This document shows, piece by piece, positions 7,201 to 14,166 of a stretch of 16,308 nt of DNA; within the stretch, counting starts at the first letter, position 1, and each line of letters begins with the position of its first letter. Both the position numbers and the translations under genes were made by a program. This stretch comes from Lentisphaeria bacterium UBA1724. GTDB lineage: Bacteria > Verrucomicrobiota > Lentisphaeria > Oligosphaerales > Oligosphaeraceae. Under the pieces are notes generated by a model. It was given only the letters and a program-made list of their open reading frames with translations. It was not told the origin of the DNA and ran no database searches. The DNA lies in the NCBI GenBank assembly GCA_002315885.1, contig DCIO01000053.1, positions 1 to 16,308 on the forward strand, given 5' to 3'.

Positions 7201-9804
7201 ATGAGCGACCAATTCATTTGCAATTCGTACGATCCCGCGCAAATCGAACCGAAATGGCAGGGATACTGGAGTGAAAACAAGACTTTCCGTGCGGTGGACT
7301 GCGACAAGACCCGTGAGAAGGTCTATGTCCTGGACATGTTCCCCTACCCCTCCGGCGCGGGTCTTCACGTAGGCCATCCCGAGGGCTACACCGCCAGCGA
7401 CATCTGGTGCCGCTACAAGCGCATGCGTGGCTACAATGTCCTCCATGCCATGGGCTGGGATGCCTTTGGTCTGCCCGCCGAGCAGTATGCCGTGAAGACG
7501 GGCACCCATCCCGAGATTACTACCGCCAAGAACATCAAGACCTTCAAGCGCCAGCTGGAGGCCTTCGGTTTCTCCTTTGACTGGGACCGGGAAATCCGTA
7601 CCTGCGATCCCAACTACTACAAGTGGACCCAGTGGATTTTCTCCAAGCTCTTTGAGAAGGGCCTGGCCTACGAATCCTTCCAGCCTGTGAACTGGTGCCC
7701 CGCCCTGGGGACCGTCCTGGCCAACGAGGAAGTCATCAACGGCCGCAGTGAAGTGGGCAATTATCCCGTGGAGCGCAAGCCCATCCGTCAGTGGGTCCTG
7801 AAGATCACCGAATATGCCGAGAAGCTCCTGGATGGTCTGGAAGGGCTGGATTGGCCCGAAGGCACCCTGGAGATGCAACGCAACTGGATCGGCCGTTCCA
7901 CCGGCGCCCACGTGGATTTCGAGGTCAAGGGTCATGACGGCCTGAAGATCAAGGTCTACACCACCCGTCCCGACACCCTCTTCGGCGCCACCTACATGGT
8001 GCTGGCTCCCGAGCACAAGCTGGTGCCCGAAATCACCACCGCCGAGCAAAAGGAAGCCGTTGAGGCATACGCCGATGCCGCCAAGCACAAGTCCGATATG
8101 GACCGCACGGAGCTGAACAAGGACAAGACGGGCGTCTTCACCGGCGCATACGCCATCGACCCCGTCAACGGCCACGAGATTCCGATTTGGATTTCCGACT
8201 ACGTCCTGGCCTCCTACGGCACTGGCGCCATCATGGCAGTCCCCGAACACGATACCCGTGACTTCGAGTTCGCCAAGAAATTCAACCTGCCCATCATCTG
8301 CGTCATCAAGCCCAGCGAGGCGGATTGCGCTGCGGCGGGCATCAAGCTGGAAGATGTTCTGGCGGGCAATGTCTGCTGGACTGGCGACGGCCTCCACTAC
8401 AACTCCGCCAACGACGAAGGGCTGGACTTGAATGGCATGAACCTGGAGGAATCCAAGAAGGCCATCAACGCCTGGATGGAGGAGAAGGGCGTGGGTAAAT
8501 CCACCGTCAATTTCCGTCTGCGCGACTGGCTCTTCAGTCGTCAGCGCTACTGGGGCGAGCCCTTCCCGCTGGTCCACTATCCCGATGGTCACGTGGGACT
8601 GGTTCCCGAGGACCAGCTCCCCGTAGTCCTGCCTGAGTTGGAGGACTACAAGCCCACCGAAAGCGGCGAGCCCCCCCTGGCACGCGCCAAGGAGTGGCTG
8701 AAGTGGACCGACCCCAAGACCGGCGAGGTCTGCACCCGTGAAACCAACACCATGCCCCAGTGGGCGGGCTCCTGCTGGTACTACCTGCGCTACATCGATC
8801 CCAACAACGACAAGCAGGGCTGGGATCCCGAAAAGGAAAAGTACTGGATGCCCGTGGACCTCTATGTGGGTGGCGCAGAACACGCCGTGTTGCACCTGCT
8901 CTACTCCCGCTTCTGGCACCACGTCCTCTACGATTTGGGCCTGGTCTCCACCCCCGAGCCCTGGAAGCGCCTGATCCACCAGGGAATGATCCTGGGCACC
9001 TCCTACAAGGACCAGCGCGGCGTCCTCGTCCCCAATGATTTGGTGGAAAAGCGCGACAACAAGTTCTTCCACAAGGAGACGGGCGAAGAGCTCACCAGCC
9101 TCCCCGCCAAGATGTCCAAGTCCCTGAAGAACGTGGTCAATCCCGACGATGTGATTCGCGACTACGGCGCGGATGCCTTCCGTCTCTACGAGATGTTCAT
9201 GGGGCCCCTGCGCGAAGTCAAGCCCTGGTCCACTCAGGGTGTGGAAGGCGTCTACCGCTTCCTGCATCGCTTCTGGAAGATGTGCATCAATCCCGAGACC
9301 GGCGCAGTGGCGTCCCAGATTGACGACACGCCCATGACCCGCGACCAGGAGCGCGTCCTGCACCAGACCATCAAGAAGGTCACCGAGGACATCGAGGGCC
9401 TCTCCTACAACACCGCCATCAGCCAGATGATGGTCTTCCAGAACGAGTTCTCCAAGCTGGAACACCGCAACCGCCAGGCCATCGAAGCCGCGGTGCTGTT
9501 GCTCTCCCCCATGGCGCCACACATCTGCGAAGAAATCTGGAGCCGCATGGGCCATACCGACACCCTGGCATATCATCCCTGGCCAAAGTACGACGAAGCC
9601 AAACTGGCAGTGGACGAAGTGGAAATCATCGTCCAGATCAACGGCAAGCCCCGCGTCCGCATGATGGTCCCCGCCACTGCCTCCAAGGAGCAGATGCTGG
9701 AACTGGCACACGCCAATGCGGATGTGAAGCCCTTCATCGATGGCAAGACCATCGTCAAGGAAATCGCAGTCCCAGGAAGACTGGTCGGGTTTGTTGTGAA
9801 ATAA
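7201..9804 (+). CDS. leuS: Leucyl-tRNA synthetase
   Basis: A class Ia aminoacyl-tRNA synthetase that charges tRNA-Leu with leucine in the cytoplasm. The 867-aa length is that of bacterial LeuRS (about 860). The HIGH-type motif is HVGH at 56-59 within YPSGAGLHVGHPEGY. KMSKS lies at 637-641. The inserted CP1 editing domain carries TTRPDTLFG (254-262) and HDTRD with Asp354, the expected editing aspartate. WAGSCWYYLRY is typical of the bacterial form. The C-terminal end (VQINGKPR, then a lysine-rich tail domain) is complete. The ATG at 7201 has no SD, in line with several genes here. Codon use is strongly biased to G/C-ending codons, consistent with high expression. A GC palindrome follows before uxaC. 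Confidence 0.98.
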   Translation: MSDQFICNSYDPAQIEPKWQGYWSENKTFRAVDCDKTREKVYVLDMFPYPSGAGLHVGHPEGYTASDIWCRYKRMRGYNVLHAMGWDAFGLPAEQYAVKTGTHPEITTAKNIKTFKRQLEAFGFSFDWDREIRTCDPNYYKWTQWIFSKLFEKGLAYESFQPVNWCPALGTVLANEEVINGRSEVGNYPVERKPIRQWVLKITEYAEKLLDGLEGLDWPEGTLEMQRNWIGRSTGAHVDFEVKGHDGLKIKVYTTRPDTLFGATYMVLAPEHKLVPEITTAEQKEAVEAYADAAKHKSDMDRTELNKDKTGVFTGAYAIDPVNGHEIPIWISDYVLASYGTGAIMAVPEHDTRDFEFAKKFNLPIICVIKPSEADCAAAGIKLEDVLAGNVCWTGDGLHYNSANDEGLDLNGMNLEESKKAINAWMEEKGVGKSTVNFRLRDWLFSRQRYWGEPFPLVHYPDGHVGLVPEDQLPVVLPELEDYKPTESGEPPLARAKEWLKWTDPKTGEVCTRETNTMPQWAGSCWYYLRYIDPNNDKQGWDPEKEKYWMPVDLYVGGAEHAVLHLLYSRFWHHVLYDLGLVSTPEPWKRLIHQGMILGTSYKDQRGVLVPNDLVEKRDNKFFHKETGEELTSLPAKMSKSLKNVVNPDDVIRDYGADAFRLYEMFMGPLREVKPWSTQGVEGVYRFLHRFWKMCINPETGAVASQIDDTPMTRDQERVLHQTIKKVTEDIEGLSYNTAISQMMVFQNEFSKLEHRNRQAIEAAVLLLSPMAPHICEEIWSRMGHTDTLAYHPWPKYDEAKLAVDEVEIIVQINGKPRVRMMVPATASKEQMLELAHANADVKPFIDGKTIVKEIAVPGRLVGFVVK

Positions 9805-9817
9805 CCCAAAGGTGTAG

Positions 9818-9837
9818 CGACGGCGTCCCCGCCGTCG
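9818..9837. repeat. GC-rich palindrome between leuS and uxaC
   Basis: CGACGGCG and CGCCGTCG form a perfect 8-bp stem with a TCCC loop. There is no T run, so it is more like an extragenic palindrome than an intrinsic terminator. It lies in a 76-bp gap with no promoter I can recognise, so uxaC may be read from the leuS promoter. Confidence 0.65.
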
Positions 9838-9880
9838 GAACTAGGAGACTCAATCTCTTAACAATAAGGAATTCATCACC

Positions 9881-11251
9881 ATGGCATTTTTGGACAAAGA
9901 CTACTTGTTGACCACAGCTTCCGCGAAGGCGATCTACGATGGAATTGGCGCGTTGCCGATTCTGGATCCCCACAACCACTGCGATGTGAAGGCGCTGGCC
10001 GAAGACCGGGGGTTCCAGGATTTGTGGGAAGCCGAGGCATCCACCGACCACTACGTCTGGGAACTGATGCGCAAATGCGGCGTTCCCGAAGAGCTGATCA
10101 CCGGCAAGGAAGCCAGCAACTACGACAAGTGGAAGGCCCTGGCGGGCGTCTTTGAACTCTTTGCGGGCAACCCCACCTACGAGTGGGTCCACCTGGATCT
10201 GCGCACTCGCCTGGGCATCGACCTGGAGATCAACGCCGAGAATGCCGACGCCATCTGGGAGGCCTCCAAGGCAAAGCTCCAGACCAAGGAGTTCTCTCCC
10301 CAGTCGCTGATTCTCGCCATGAATGTGGAAGCCATGTGCTCCACAGACGACCCCGCTGACACCCTGGAATACCACGAAATCCTGGCGAAGAGCCGCCTGG
10401 CGGGCCGCGTCCGCCCCACCTTCCGTCCCGACAACGCCATGAATATCGAGAAGGAGACCTGGAATGCCTACGTGGAGAAGCTGGGCAAGCGCTGGAATCG
10501 CTCCATGGACTCCCTGGATGATTTCCTGGATGTGCTAGCGCAGGCACACGACGCCATGGGCAAGCTGGGCACCATCGCCTCCGACCACGGCGTCACCACA
10601 CCCTTCGCCTATCAGCTGGACAAGGCAGTGGCGGATATGCTCTTCAAGAAGGCCCGCGCAGGCGAGGCACTCTCCTCCGCCGAGGCCGCCGCTTTCCGGG
10701 GCTACTTCCTCAACGAGATGGCGGAATTGGATGCCAAGAAGGGCTGGGTCTTCCAGCTCCACTACGGCGCAGTCCGCAATGTCCGAAAGACCCTCTTTGA
10801 TTCCCTGGGCGCCGATGTGGGCGGTGACATCTCCGACCACGCCATCGAGGTCATCAACCCCGTTCTGCCATTGCTGAACCGCTTTGACAATCGCCTGAAG
10901 GTGGTCCTCTACAACATGAACCCCGCCCAGAACGCTACCCTGGCCATGCTGACCCGCGCCTTTGGCGCCAATGTCTGCCTGGGCCCCGCCTGGTGGCTCA
11001 ACGACTCCTACATCGGCATCAAGACACAGCTGGAATTGGGGGCCTCCATCGACCTCTTCAGCAATATGACGGGCATGGTCTCCGATTCCCGGAAGATCCT
11101 CTCCTACGGCTCACGCTTCGATGTCTACCGCCGCACTCTGGCTGGCGTCCTGGGCGACCAGGCCGACCGCGGGCAGATGTCCCTGGATACCGCCAAGAAG
11201 CTGGCCAAGCGCCTGGCCTACGACCGTCCCAAGGCATTCTTCGGTTTCTAA
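9881..11251 (+). CDS. uxaC: Uronate (glucuronate/galacturonate) isomerase
   Basis: Converts D-glucuronate to D-fructuronate and D-galacturonate to D-tagaturonate, the first step of hexuronate catabolism after pectin or glucuronoxylan breakdown. It belongs to the amidohydrolase-like superfamily and is cytoplasmic. The 456-aa protein has DPHNH (29-33), equivalent to the family DxHxH metal motif, then AEDRGF. It has QLHYGAVRN with His294, and GPAWWLND followed by GMVSDSRKILSY with Asp402, all in the order expected for UxaC. The ATG at 9881 has AAGGA 10 bases upstream. The next gene begins 6 bp after the stop. No other uronate genes (uxaA, uxaB, uxuA, kdgK) are adjacent, so the pathway must be completed elsewhere. 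Confidence 0.93.
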   Translation: MAFLDKDYLLTTASAKAIYDGIGALPILDPHNHCDVKALAEDRGFQDLWEAEASTDHYVWELMRKCGVPEELITGKEASNYDKWKALAGVFELFAGNPTYEWVHLDLRTRLGIDLEINAENADAIWEASKAKLQTKEFSPQSLILAMNVEAMCSTDDPADTLEYHEILAKSRLAGRVRPTFRPDNAMNIEKETWNAYVEKLGKRWNRSMDSLDDFLDVLAQAHDAMGKLGTIASDHGVTTPFAYQLDKAVADMLFKKARAGEALSSAEAAAFRGYFLNEMAELDAKKGWVFQLHYGAVRNVRKTLFDSLGADVGGDISDHAIEVINPVLPLLNRFDNRLKVVLYNMNPAQNATLAMLTRAFGANVCLGPAWWLNDSYIGIKTQLELGASIDLFSNMTGMVSDSRKILSYGSRFDVYRRTLAGVLGDQADRGQMSLDTAKKLAKRLAYDRPKAFFGF

Positions 11252-11257
11252 GCAAGG

Positions 11258-12202
11258 ATGTTCATTGTCGCGGCCATCGGATTCATCATGGGAGCTGTCA
11301 TTGGCAGCTTCCTGAATGTGGTCGTATGGCGTGTACCTCGGGGGATGTCCCTAGTACGCCCCCCCAGCACATGCCCGAAATGCGGTCATCGCATCCGCCC
11401 CTGGGAGAATATCCCCATCATCAGCTGGCTATGCCTGGGGGGCCGATGCAGCAGCTGCCATCTGCCCATCTCCTGGAAATACCCCGCTGGCGAAGCCGCA
11501 GTGGGACTCCTCTACGCGCTCATCAGCGTCCGAGTCTGGCAAGCCGCACTGCCACTCTCCACACTTATCGGATGGTGGTGGTTCGCGGGGACCATTCTCT
11601 CACTGGCACGCATCGACTTCGAACACGGCATCATACCAAATCTGGTGACTTACACCAGTATGATCGCCGCCGCAGTCCTGGCAGTCGCATTCCCCTTCTC
11701 ACGGCCCACGGTCCTCCTGACACACGATCCACAATTCGGCGGCATCCTCATCGGAAAATTCCTGGATAAAATCCTGGATTCCGGACTCCCACAGGACCTC
11801 GCACCACGACTGGCCGGACTCACCGACTGCCTGACGGGACTCCTGCTGGGTGCACTCATCCTCTGGATCGTCTACTACTTCGGCGGAAAAGCACTGGCAC
11901 TCTGGAGAAAACAACGCAACCGAACCGACCTCCCAGAAGAGGCCATCGGACGCGGAGACATCAAGATGCTGGCGATGACTGGCGCATTCCTGGGACCCGA
12001 TGCCGTCATTTACCTCCTGGCGGGCGGAACACTCCTGGGATTCATCGGAGCGCTAATCATGCTGCGCAACCCAAAACAACGCAAAGACGGCACACTCTCA
12101 CAGGTGCCTTTCGCGCCATTCTTCGCTATCCCGGCATTGATTTGGGTCGCCGTCGGAAATTGGTTCTATATCCTTTTTAGGATCTGTTCGAACGAATTTT
12201 AA
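11258..12202 (+). CDS. pilD: Type IV prepilin peptidase / N-methyltransferase
   Basis: An inner-membrane aspartic protease (family A24) that removes the leader of type IV pilins and type II secretion pseudopilins and methylates the new N-terminus. The 314-aa protein begins with a hydrophobic helix and GSFLNVVVWRVPRG. The cytoplasmic zinc-type domain has both cysteine pairs (Cys39/Cys42 in CPKCGHRIRPWENIPIISWL and Cys64/Cys67 in CSSCHLPI). The catalytic aspartates are Asp120 (ARIDFEHGIIPN) and Asp234 in the GRGD motif. A segment of about 60 residues between them (near 145-195) is longer than in many homologues. The gene starts 6 bp after uxaC, suggesting co-transcription despite unrelated roles. 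No pilin or secretion gene is in the window. The name pilD (also gspO/comC) follows the bifunctional architecture. Confidence 0.92.
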   Translation: MFIVAAIGFIMGAVIGSFLNVVVWRVPRGMSLVRPPSTCPKCGHRIRPWENIPIISWLCLGGRCSSCHLPISWKYPAGEAAVGLLYALISVRVWQAALPLSTLIGWWWFAGTILSLARIDFEHGIIPNLVTYTSMIAAAVLAVAFPFSRPTVLLTHDPQFGGILIGKFLDKILDSGLPQDLAPRLAGLTDCLTGLLLGALILWIVYYFGGKALALWRKQRNRTDLPEEAIGRGDIKMLAMTGAFLGPDAVIYLLAGGTLLGFIGALIMLRNPKQRKDGTLSQVPFAPFFAIPALIWVAVGNWFYILFRICSNEF

Positions 12203-12217
12203 TGAAACAAAAAAGAC

Positions 12218-12311
12218 GCCTTTATCCCAAAAATTCTTGATTTTCAAGCCTATTTTTGCGTTTACCCGAAAAAAAGTAATCGCGAGAACTTGAAAATAAA
12301 GGATAAATGGC
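12218..12311 (+). promoter_or_regulatory. Nested inverted repeats in the leader upstream of the envelope cassette
   Basis: Two pairs of arms nest inside each other. TTTATCC (12221-12227), extended by GCC, pairs with GGATAAA (12301-12307) followed by GGC one base later. ATTTTCAAG (12240-12248) pairs with CTTGAAAAT (12289-12297). The centre is A/T-rich. The region between the prepilin peptidase stop and the start at 12380 (177 bp) has no ORF. It may be a structured 5' leader or an operator; no known riboswitch class was recognised. Confidence 0.45.
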
Positions 12312-12358
12312 TACCTTTTTATGTTTACTAATTTCTGTCTAGTCTCATCCATTGAACC

Positions 12359-12375
12359 TTAAGGAGATTCCTTAA
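12359..12375 (+). promoter_or_regulatory. SD-containing hairpin before the coiled-coil gene
   Basis: TTAAGGA, GAT, TCCTTAA is a perfect 7-bp stem with a 3-base loop. The AAGGAG Shine-Dalgarno sequence (12361-12366) lies in its 5' arm and is occluded when folded. Spacing to the ATG at 12380 is 13 bases, longer than usual, and folding or unfolding would change access. It could also be an operator. Confidence 0.55.
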
Positions 12376-12379
12376 TCCT

Positions 12380-13633
12380 ATGAGTAAGAAAGGGAAAATC
12401 GCTGGTATCGTTGCACTCGTGCTGGCAATCGCAGCTGCAGTGTTCGCCTTCTTGGAATGGAATCAGTCCAAGAAATACGCCGCACATTACGCAGAATTAG
12501 CTGAATCCGTCTCAACCATCGCCAGAAATCTGGACTCCGGCAGCGGTGTCGAAGACCAGGTTTCCTTCACTGTCAGCAATGGCAAGGAGCAGGGTAGCTT
12601 GAGCATGCCTGTCACCAAGGGTATCCCTGGGGCAACTGAAAGTGCCGTCAAGCCTCTGGTTGATCTCTCCGCTGATGTCATCGCCCAGCGTGATACCATC
12701 GTGAACACCGTGGTCGAGAAGGTCATTCAGCCCCTGCAGTGCCCTGCCGAGAAGGCCCCCACCGCAGAAGACCTCAACAACGTCAAAGAATACGAAGGCA
12801 AACTGGATGGCTTTGTTGGCTTCGTCCAGGCACGTGTTGCTCGTGACAACGCCGTGAAGACCCAGGTCAACCAGGTCCTCCGTCTGTTGAATGTCCGTGG
12901 TAGCTACTCCGCCACCATCACCGAGACCGGTTCTTTCACCGATGGCGACAAGAAGGCATTTGCGGAAGGCGCCAAGAACCTGGGCAACCTCCAGTCCAAC
13001 TACGGTCTGATGGTCCAGGCGATGCGTGAATTCGCCAACACCCTGCGTACTTCCCAGGTTTCCGGCGTGGCATGGGATAGCCCCAAGGCCGCGGGTTCTC
13101 TGGGTGGCACGGGTCTCACCGACACCGAGAGCAACGCCAACCAGAACGCCGTCGGGCAGTTCCGCGCGGATATGGGCAAGTTGAAGACTCAGCTGGCTCG
13201 CATTGACGCCCTGGAGTCCGATAAGGCCGATCTGCAGGAAGCCCTGGCGGATGCCAAGGAAGAGATCGAGAACTGGAAGGCCCGTTATCAGCAGGACGAG
13301 GAAGTCCTGAACTCCCTGCTGGAGCAGTTCACTCCTCACGCCAGCTACGATGTGAAGAAACTGGCAAGCGCCGAGGAAGTCGACCCCAACACCACGGGTA
13401 AAGTCATGGATGTCAACACCGAGTTCGGTTATGTGACCATCAGCCTGACCCAGGCCGATGTGGTCGAAGACCTGCGCCTCAGCGTCTTCCACCAGGGCAA
13501 GTTCATCGCCCAGCTCCGCGTCCTGCGTCCCATGCCCTCCAATACTTTGGCCATCCTGGAAAAGGGCAGCGCCGCTGATATCCAGAAAGGCGACTCCGTG
13601 CTGGTGGCAAGCCCCGTCCTGCAGCAGGACTAG
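12380..13633 (+). CDS. Inner-membrane-anchored coiled-coil protein with a C-terminal beta-rich domain, unknown function
   Basis: The 417-aa protein has a short basic N-terminus and a hydrophobic helix at about 7-25, acting as a signal anchor that puts the rest in the periplasm. The middle is helical, with a strong coiled coil at about 262-318 (rich in E, K, Q, L). Residues 338-412 form a compact domain (GKVMDVNTEFGYVTISL, then LSVFHQGKFIAQLRVLR, ending KGDSVLVASP) that resembles FlgT-C or small beta-barrel domains of PVC hypothetical proteins; this resemblance is from memory and uncertain. There are no catalytic motifs. Strong codon bias suggests abundant expression. It is the first gene of a probable three-gene operon ending at the terminator at 14054-14086. 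A role in envelope structure or cell-surface assembly is inference only. Confidence 0.85.
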   Translation: MSKKGKIAGIVALVLAIAAAVFAFLEWNQSKKYAAHYAELAESVSTIARNLDSGSGVEDQVSFTVSNGKEQGSLSMPVTKGIPGATESAVKPLVDLSADVIAQRDTIVNTVVEKVIQPLQCPAEKAPTAEDLNNVKEYEGKLDGFVGFVQARVARDNAVKTQVNQVLRLLNVRGSYSATITETGSFTDGDKKAFAEGAKNLGNLQSNYGLMVQAMREFANTLRTSQVSGVAWDSPKAAGSLGGTGLTDTESNANQNAVGQFRADMGKLKTQLARIDALESDKADLQEALADAKEEIENWKARYQQDEEVLNSLLEQFTPHASYDVKKLASAEEVDPNTTGKVMDVNTEFGYVTISLTQADVVEDLRLSVFHQGKFIAQLRVLRPMPSNTLAILEKGSAADIQKGDSVLVASPVLQQD

Positions 13634-13663
13634 GAATTCTACAAATTTTAGGAGGACATAAAG

Positions 13664-13876
13664 ATGTTCGGTAAGAAGAAAGCAGATCCCCAAGCCGCAG
13701 CACCCGAGAGCGCAGCACCCGTTGAAGCCCCCGTCAAGGCTCCGAAGCAGAAGGCCCCCGCTGGCCCCAAGACTCCCCTGACCCTGGGTGACATCGCTGT
13801 CATCGGCAGCTGCGTCTGCCTGGTCGCCACATTGGTGTTTGAACTGCTGGCTCTGAAGGTCCTGGCACTCTTCTAG
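13664..13876 (+). CDS. Small C-terminally anchored membrane protein, unknown function
   Basis: The 70-aa protein starts with basic MFGKKK, continues with a Pro/Ala-rich linker (about 8-37, with APVEAP and KAPKQKAPAGP) and ends in one hydrophobic helix (about 41-66, GDIAVIGSCVCLVATLVFEL). It has the best SD in the window, AGGAGG, 8 bases before the ATG. It follows the coiled-coil gene by 30 bp and precedes the lipoprotein gene by 8 bp. The topology suggests a soluble N-terminal tail in the cytoplasm with a tail anchor, perhaps a partner of its neighbours. No family was recognised. Confidence 0.8.
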   Translation: MFGKKKADPQAAAPESAAPVEAPVKAPKQKAPAGPKTPLTLGDIAVIGSCVCLVATLVFELLALKVLALF

Positions 13877-13884
13877 TTTGACGC

Positions 13885-14034
13885 ATGAAGGCATTTCTCA
13901 CATTGGCACTCCTTACCATCATGCTAGGACTCCTGGCAGGCTGTGTTGGAATCCAATCGGACCCCAATAGCGATTTGCCAAACAACGCCCCTGCGGGCTG
14001 GGAAGGCAAGACGCTGGGATTGCCAGTGGGCTGA
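13885..14034 (+). CDS. Small lipoprotein (49 aa)
   Basis: Reads MKAFLTLALLTIMLGLLAGC, a typical lipoprotein signal peptide with an LAGC lipobox and lipidated Cys20. A mature tail of only 30 residues, rich in Pro, Asn and Gly (NSDLPNNAPAGWEGKTLGLP), follows. It starts 8 bp after the 70-aa gene and ends 19 bp before the terminator hairpin, so it closes the operon. The tail resembles very short lipoproteins I associate with PVC bacteria that have an LPxNxPxxWEG-like motif; no function is known to me. There is no strong SD; translation may be coupled to the upstream gene. Confidence 0.75.
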   Translation: MKAFLTLALLTIMLGLLAGCVGIQSDPNSDLPNNAPAGWEGKTLGLPVG

Positions 14035-14053
14035 AATAAACCGCCGCAAACAA

Positions 14054-14086
14054 GGCCACGGAATTACCACCGTGGCCCTTTTTTTT
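14054..14086 (+). terminator. Rho-independent terminator of the envelope cassette
   Basis: A perfect 8-bp stem GGCCACGG / CCGTGGCC with an 8-base loop, then C and eight Ts. It is the only textbook intrinsic terminator in the window, 19 bp after the lipoprotein stop, and separates the cassette from murG. Confidence 0.93.
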
Positions 14087-14166
14087 AATTCGGAATTAGG
14101 AATGCGGAATTAGGAATTGCTGCAAGTCTTAAATTCCTCATTCATAATTCACAATTCACAATTCAA
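14087..14166. repeat. Two heptamer arrays in inverted orientation upstream of murG
   Basis: The first array (14087-14121) has units AATTCGG, AATTAGG, AATGCGG in 7-bp register. The second (14132-14166) has units such as AATTCCT and AATTCAC, also in register, and ends exactly at the base before the murG ATG. The reverse complement of the first has AATTCCT and AATTCCG units, so the arrays can pair as an imperfect hairpin. The closing 7 bp AGGAATT / AATTCCT are perfect. This is the whole gap, and no SD is present. Confidence 0.8.

Noticed and set aside
7183..9711. 842-aa open frame antisense to leuS
   Set aside because: Opposite a fully matching leuS with strongly biased codons; the low-complexity G/V/H-rich translation is typical of a shadow frame.
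9818..9837. Intrinsic terminator after leuS
   Set aside because: The stem is perfect but no T tract follows; listed as a palindromic repeat instead.
10993..11769. 258-aa frame spanning the uxaC-pilD junction
   Set aside because: Out of frame with two well-supported genes; the translation is R/P/H-rich without motifs.
12235..12262. Terminator after the prepilin peptidase gene
   Set aside because: The CTTGA/TCAAG stem is only 5 bp, and the T run is short and displaced; too weak to call.
12512..13894. 460-aa antisense frame over the envelope cassette
   Set aside because: Shadow of the G/C-ending codons of the plus-strand genes; no start context or recognisable domain.
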